A stretch of 17,166 bases of DNA from Promethearchaeota archaeon (GTDB lineage: Archaea; Asgardarchaeota; Lokiarchaeia; Sigynarchaeales; SOKP01): positions 1 through 17,166 of the forward strand of contig SDNV01000057.1 of assembly GCA_004524515.1 (NCBI GenBank), given 5' to 3'. A model generated the notes under the pieces. That model made no database searches and was not told where the DNA came from. It saw only the letters and a program-made list of their open reading frames with translations. Positions 14,548 through 17,166 of this stretch are shown piece after piece. Within the stretch, counting starts at the first letter, position 1, and each line of letters starts with the position of its first letter. Both the position numbers and the translations under genes were made by a program.

Positions 14548-15582
14548 ATGGATATTTTACGATTAGAAATAATTAGAAAAAAGAAAAAAAAACCGGATTA
14601 CTATAAACATTTAGCTAACTCATTAGATTATAAACAAATAAAAGAATTAACGTATATGGCTATTCAATACAAAAATCTTGAAGCTATAATGGGTATGTTA
14701 AAAGCTAATATCTATGCTGCCACAGATGCCCTTGATTGTGAAGATGGGGTTAAATTTTTTTCAGAAAAAGCTAAGGAATCGCCTGAATTAATGCCAGAAA
14801 TATATTTTTTTGTTAGAAGACCAATCTCTACAAAATATAAGCATATTTTTAGGAGATTAGCTCGTCAAAGTATTTTAAGAACATCTTTAAAAATTACTAG
14901 TAAAGGTCTTAAAGGCATTCAAAGAAAAACAGTACCTTATTATCATATAGGTAACCCCGAGTTTGATTTAGACGAGACAATCCAGCATAATCCCCTAAAA
15001 ATTTATGAGAAGAGCCTAAATTACAAAGATATTTATGGGATCAAAAGGAAAAGGCAGAAGAGGAAAATAATTTTAATTTTAGATACAAGTGGTAGTATGT
15101 ATGGAAAGACCTTATTAAATGCTGCCCTAACCACTTCCGTGTTAGCTTACAATATGGAAAAAGAAGATTATAGTATTGTGTTATTTAACTCTACGGCCAT
15201 GGTTTTGAAAAAAATAGATAATAAACAAAAATCCATCACCTCAATTATTGACGAAATATTAGATTCTGAAGCGGTGGGATTCACAAATATTTATATCGGG
15301 CTTGAAAAAGGGTTAAAAGAATTAAATAAAATTAAAGAAAATGTGAAAGACCAATTTGGGATTCTAATTTCGGATGGAAATTATAATCGGGGCGAGGATC
15401 CCGTGATTTTAGCAAAAAAGTACCCAAAATTGCACGTTATTGGAATGCCTGCAGAAAATGATGCTGATAGAGGCATTGATACCTGTCGAAATATTGCCAA
15501 GACAGGACGAGGCAAATTTTTCGCGGTATCCGATTATAAAGAAATTCCTAGAGCTTTAATTGAATTGTTATCTCAGATATAA
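14548..15582 (+). CDS. VWA-domain protein, partner of the MoxR ATPase
   Basis: From the first ATG the product has 344 residues. The N-terminal half is helical and basic, with no recognised fold. The VWA domain (about 173-340) has a complete MIDAS metal site: 'LDTSGSM' (178-184, D-x-S-x-S), T246 in 'GFTNI' and D276 in 'ISDGNYN'. VWA partners deliver or hold the clients of MoxR ATPases. The same frame is open back to 14452 and reads as plausible protein (acidic 'DDFSQEESEEIEKK' then 'RLNVRLTEQLPD'), but contains no ATG, GTG or TTG. The true N-terminus may therefore lie upstream, at a rare start codon or behind a lost one, close to the moxR stop at 14467. Confidence 0.9.
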   Translation: MDILRLEIIRKKKKKPDYYKHLANSLDYKQIKELTYMAIQYKNLEAIMGMLKANIYAATDALDCEDGVKFFSEKAKESPELMPEIYFFVRRPISTKYKHIFRRLARQSILRTSLKITSKGLKGIQRKTVPYYHIGNPEFDLDETIQHNPLKIYEKSLNYKDIYGIKRKRQKRKIILILDTSGSMYGKTLLNAALTTSVLAYNMEKEDYSIVLFNSTAMVLKKIDNKQKSITSIIDEILDSEAVGFTNIYIGLEKGLKELNKIKENVKDQFGILISDGNYNRGEDPVILAKKYPKLHVIGMPAENDADRGIDTCRNIAKTGRGKFFAVSDYKEIPRALIELLSQI

Positions 15583-15625
15583 AAATTCTATTTCTTTATT
15601 TTTTATTTAATTTTATAATCGAGCT
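15583..15625 (+). terminator. T-rich terminator region after the VWA gene
   Basis: Directly after the stop come several T-runs ('TTCTATTTCTTTATTTTTTA') without a clear stem, which fits archaeal intrinsic termination. The remaining bases to 15790 hold no gene that I can see. Confidence 0.35.
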
Positions 15626-15793
15626 TAGACTTCTGTGAATAATTTCTAAATAGAAGCAAAATAATTCCTTGTTCTATCTGTTTCTAAAAAAAGTTTCGTA
15701 TTGCAAATAAATAAAAAGAAAGATTTTTACAACCTTTTTATAAGAATTTTTTTATAAAACTCCATTCTGGAAGAAATTTCAGCATAGAAGGGG

Positions 15794-15805
15794 ATTTTAT
15801 AAAAT
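15794..15805 (+). promoter_or_regulatory. TATA box of the beta-helix gene
   Basis: 'ATTTTATAAAAT', itself a 12-bp palindrome, lies 31-42 nt before the ATG at 15836. Initiation about 25 nt downstream leaves a leader of roughly 10 nt. Confidence 0.5.
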
Positions 15806-15835
15806 ACAAACTTTAACAAAAAAAAGTGCAATAGA

Positions 15836-17166
15836 ATGTTAAATAGAAAAATTAAGATTAAATTATCAACTCTACTTCTTTTTTCTCTGTTTTTCTTCTC
15901 AATAATCTTTCAAAGTAATATTTCTAATAACCACTATAGCGAAGATAATGAATACAAATATCTCAGCAATGCAATAAAGAGCGCGACAGATCGACCAGAC
16001 GTAGTAATATTTATCAATGGAAGTTCAGAATCATGGCAAGATGCGAAAGATAAGGGATGGGTTAGTTCTGGAGATGGGACTTCTAATAATCCCTATATTA
16101 TAGCAAACTTGGAAATTGATTGTGAAAATTGGAAAACTGGTATACTAATTGAGAATTATGGGTATAATAGTTTTTATTTTAGAATTGAAAATTGTACATT
16201 TAAAAATATTGGACCGAATGATGGGACAAAAGCAGGTATCACCCTATATCAAGTTGATTTTAGTAATTATTACACCCAAGGTCATGGTGTCATACAAAAT
16301 AATATTTTTGAGACTAATTTTCCTCAAAGTAATTATGGTTTCTATTCTTATCGAAGTTCCAATCATACTATCTCAAATAATACGTTTACAGGATTTAAAT
16401 ATGGTATATTCATGGATAATGAAACTAGCTTGTGTACAATTACAGAGAATTACTTAGAAAATAATCAAAATGGAATTTTTATGGATCGATCTTGTTATGA
16501 GATCAATATTACGGAAAATATATTGCGGAATAATCTTCTTTCAGGAATGTACATAATAAATTGTTATGATCTTCTTATTTCAAATAATAAGATAGAAGAT
16601 AATACTAATTTTGGAATTATTTTATCAAATTGCTTTATTGGATATGATCCATGGTTATGGATCTGGAGAGAACCTATATTTGTTCAGGACAATACAATTT
16701 CTAAAAATAAATATGGTCTATTTTTAGAATCGTGCAGCGGTCAACAAATTATTGCAAATGAAATTAGCGAGAATAGTGGGCAAGGTGTTTTCATATTTTT
16801 TTCTAATGATAATAATATTACGGATAATATAATCAGCGATAATATAGAAATCGGTTTAATTCTTGATGCCAGTATAAATAATAGGATTTATAGGAATTTT
16901 TTCTTGAGAAATGGAGAACATGCTAATGGCTTTAATTACATTAATAATTTTAGTATGGGAGGATTAGGCAATTATTGGGATAATTATACTGGTAGTGATG
17001 TTGATGATAACGGGATTGGAGACGCTTGGCATAATTTCACAGGTGGTCGAGATAAATATCCAATTTATAATGATGGAATCGAAGGTGATATCATTGAGAT
17101 AGATGCTTGGGCTACTGGTGTTGGAGCACATAATTGGACCTGGGCAAGAAATAGGTTCTGGTGCTC
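15836..17166 (+). CDS. Secreted parallel beta-helix (NosD/PbH1-repeat) surface protein, N-terminal part (partial at window edge)
   Basis: The frame opens at an ATG at 15836 and stays open to the right edge (443 codons), so a complete-ORF search would miss it. A basic N-terminus plus a hydrophobic stretch (about 11-28) forms a signal peptide or anchor. 'WQDAKDKGWVSSGDGT' with 'NNPYIIANLEID' (about 67-95) is an entry motif of NosD-like proteins. Many short beta-coil repeats of the type 'ISNNTFTGFKYGIFMDN' and 'ITENYLENNQNGIFMDR' follow, rich in Asn. The helix closes at 'GNYWDNYTGSDVDDNGIGD' (378-396). At the very end 'NWTWARNRFWC' resembles the entry motif again, suggesting a second helix module. 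Role: cell-surface or carbohydrate binding is likely but unproven. Confidence 0.85.
   Translation, partial: MLNRKIKIKLSTLLLFSLFFFSIIFQSNISNNHYSEDNEYKYLSNAIKSATDRPDVVIFINGSSESWQDAKDKGWVSSGDGTSNNPYIIANLEIDCENWKTGILIENYGYNSFYFRIENCTFKNIGPNDGTKAGITLYQVDFSNYYTQGHGVIQNNIFETNFPQSNYGFYSYRSSNHTISNNTFTGFKYGIFMDNETSLCTITENYLENNQNGIFMDRSCYEINITENILRNNLLSGMYIINCYDLLISNNKIEDNTNFGIILSNCFIGYDPWLWIWREPIFVQDNTISKNKYGLFLESCSGQQIIANEISENSGQGVFIFFSNDNNITDNIISDNIEIGLILDASINNRIYRNFFLRNGEHANGFNYINNFSMGGLGNYWDNYTGSDVDDNGIGDAWHNFTGGRDKYPIYNDGIEGDIIEIDAWATGVGAHNWTWARNRFWC

Noticed and set aside
15583..15835. Repeated 'TTTTTATAA' strings as a possible repeat array
   Set aside because: They are short, irregular and AT-only, so they fit promoter and terminator composition. 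No CRISPR-like repeats, insertion sequence ends or tRNA genes were found here or in the other spacers.
16149..16457. Plus-strand frame of 102 codons
   Set aside because: It is out of frame with the open beta-helix gene that covers the whole region and has the repeats and signal peptide; the product is low-complexity hydrophobic.

Overview
The window is AT-rich, gene-dense DNA from an archaeon. The evidence is TATA-box-like elements about 25-60 nt before several starts, few Shine-Dalgarno sequences, an archaeal-type molybdopterin gene set, an aldehyde ferredoxin oxidoreductase, small PIN/RHH toxin-antitoxin genes and a secreted beta-helix surface protein with a 'GDGTxxxPYII' entry motif. An Asgard (Lokiarchaeia-like) lineage fits this mix best, but that is inferred from gene style and not proven.

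Layout. The left edge holds the C-terminal part of an ECF transporter T-component (2-550). Next come a truncated CCG-domain remnant (623-931) and a two-gene unit (1032-1636) whose second product looks like a TumE/DUF6516-type putative toxin. An AT-rich spacer leads into a seven-gene molybdopterin operon on the plus strand (1959-7212): moaC, moaA, moaD, moaE, a MoeA paralogue, moaB and a second MoeA paralogue. It closes with a short hairpin. A convergent mop (molbindin) gene follows on the minus strand (7282-7494).

The middle (7753-8850) carries a small UPF0175-like protein and a VapBC-type RHH/PIN pair on the minus strand. The minus strand then encodes a tungstopterin enzyme of the aldehyde ferredoxin oxidoreductase family (9140-11290) and a large membrane-anchored alpha/beta-hydrolase (11400-13445). 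Divergent from these is a MoxR-type AAA+ ATPase with a VWA-domain partner (13595-15582). The right edge is the start of a secreted parallel beta-helix (NosD-like) protein that runs off the window.

How they fit together. MoaA and MoaC make cyclic pyranopterin from GTP, MoaD/MoaE add the dithiolene sulfurs, MoaB adenylates molybdopterin, and the two MoeA proteins insert metal, possibly one for Mo and one for W. Mop may buffer oxyanion. The AOR-family enzyme 2-4 kb away is the obvious local consumer of the cofactor. The MoaD-activating E1 enzyme and a Mo/W importer are not in this window. The most interesting leads are the two unlike MoeA copies around MoaB, the TumE-like pair with a coiled-coil partner, the atypical C-x3-C-x3-C cluster motif of the AOR-like enzyme, a VWA gene whose coding-like 5' extension has no usual start codon, and several clean palindromes in promoter regions.
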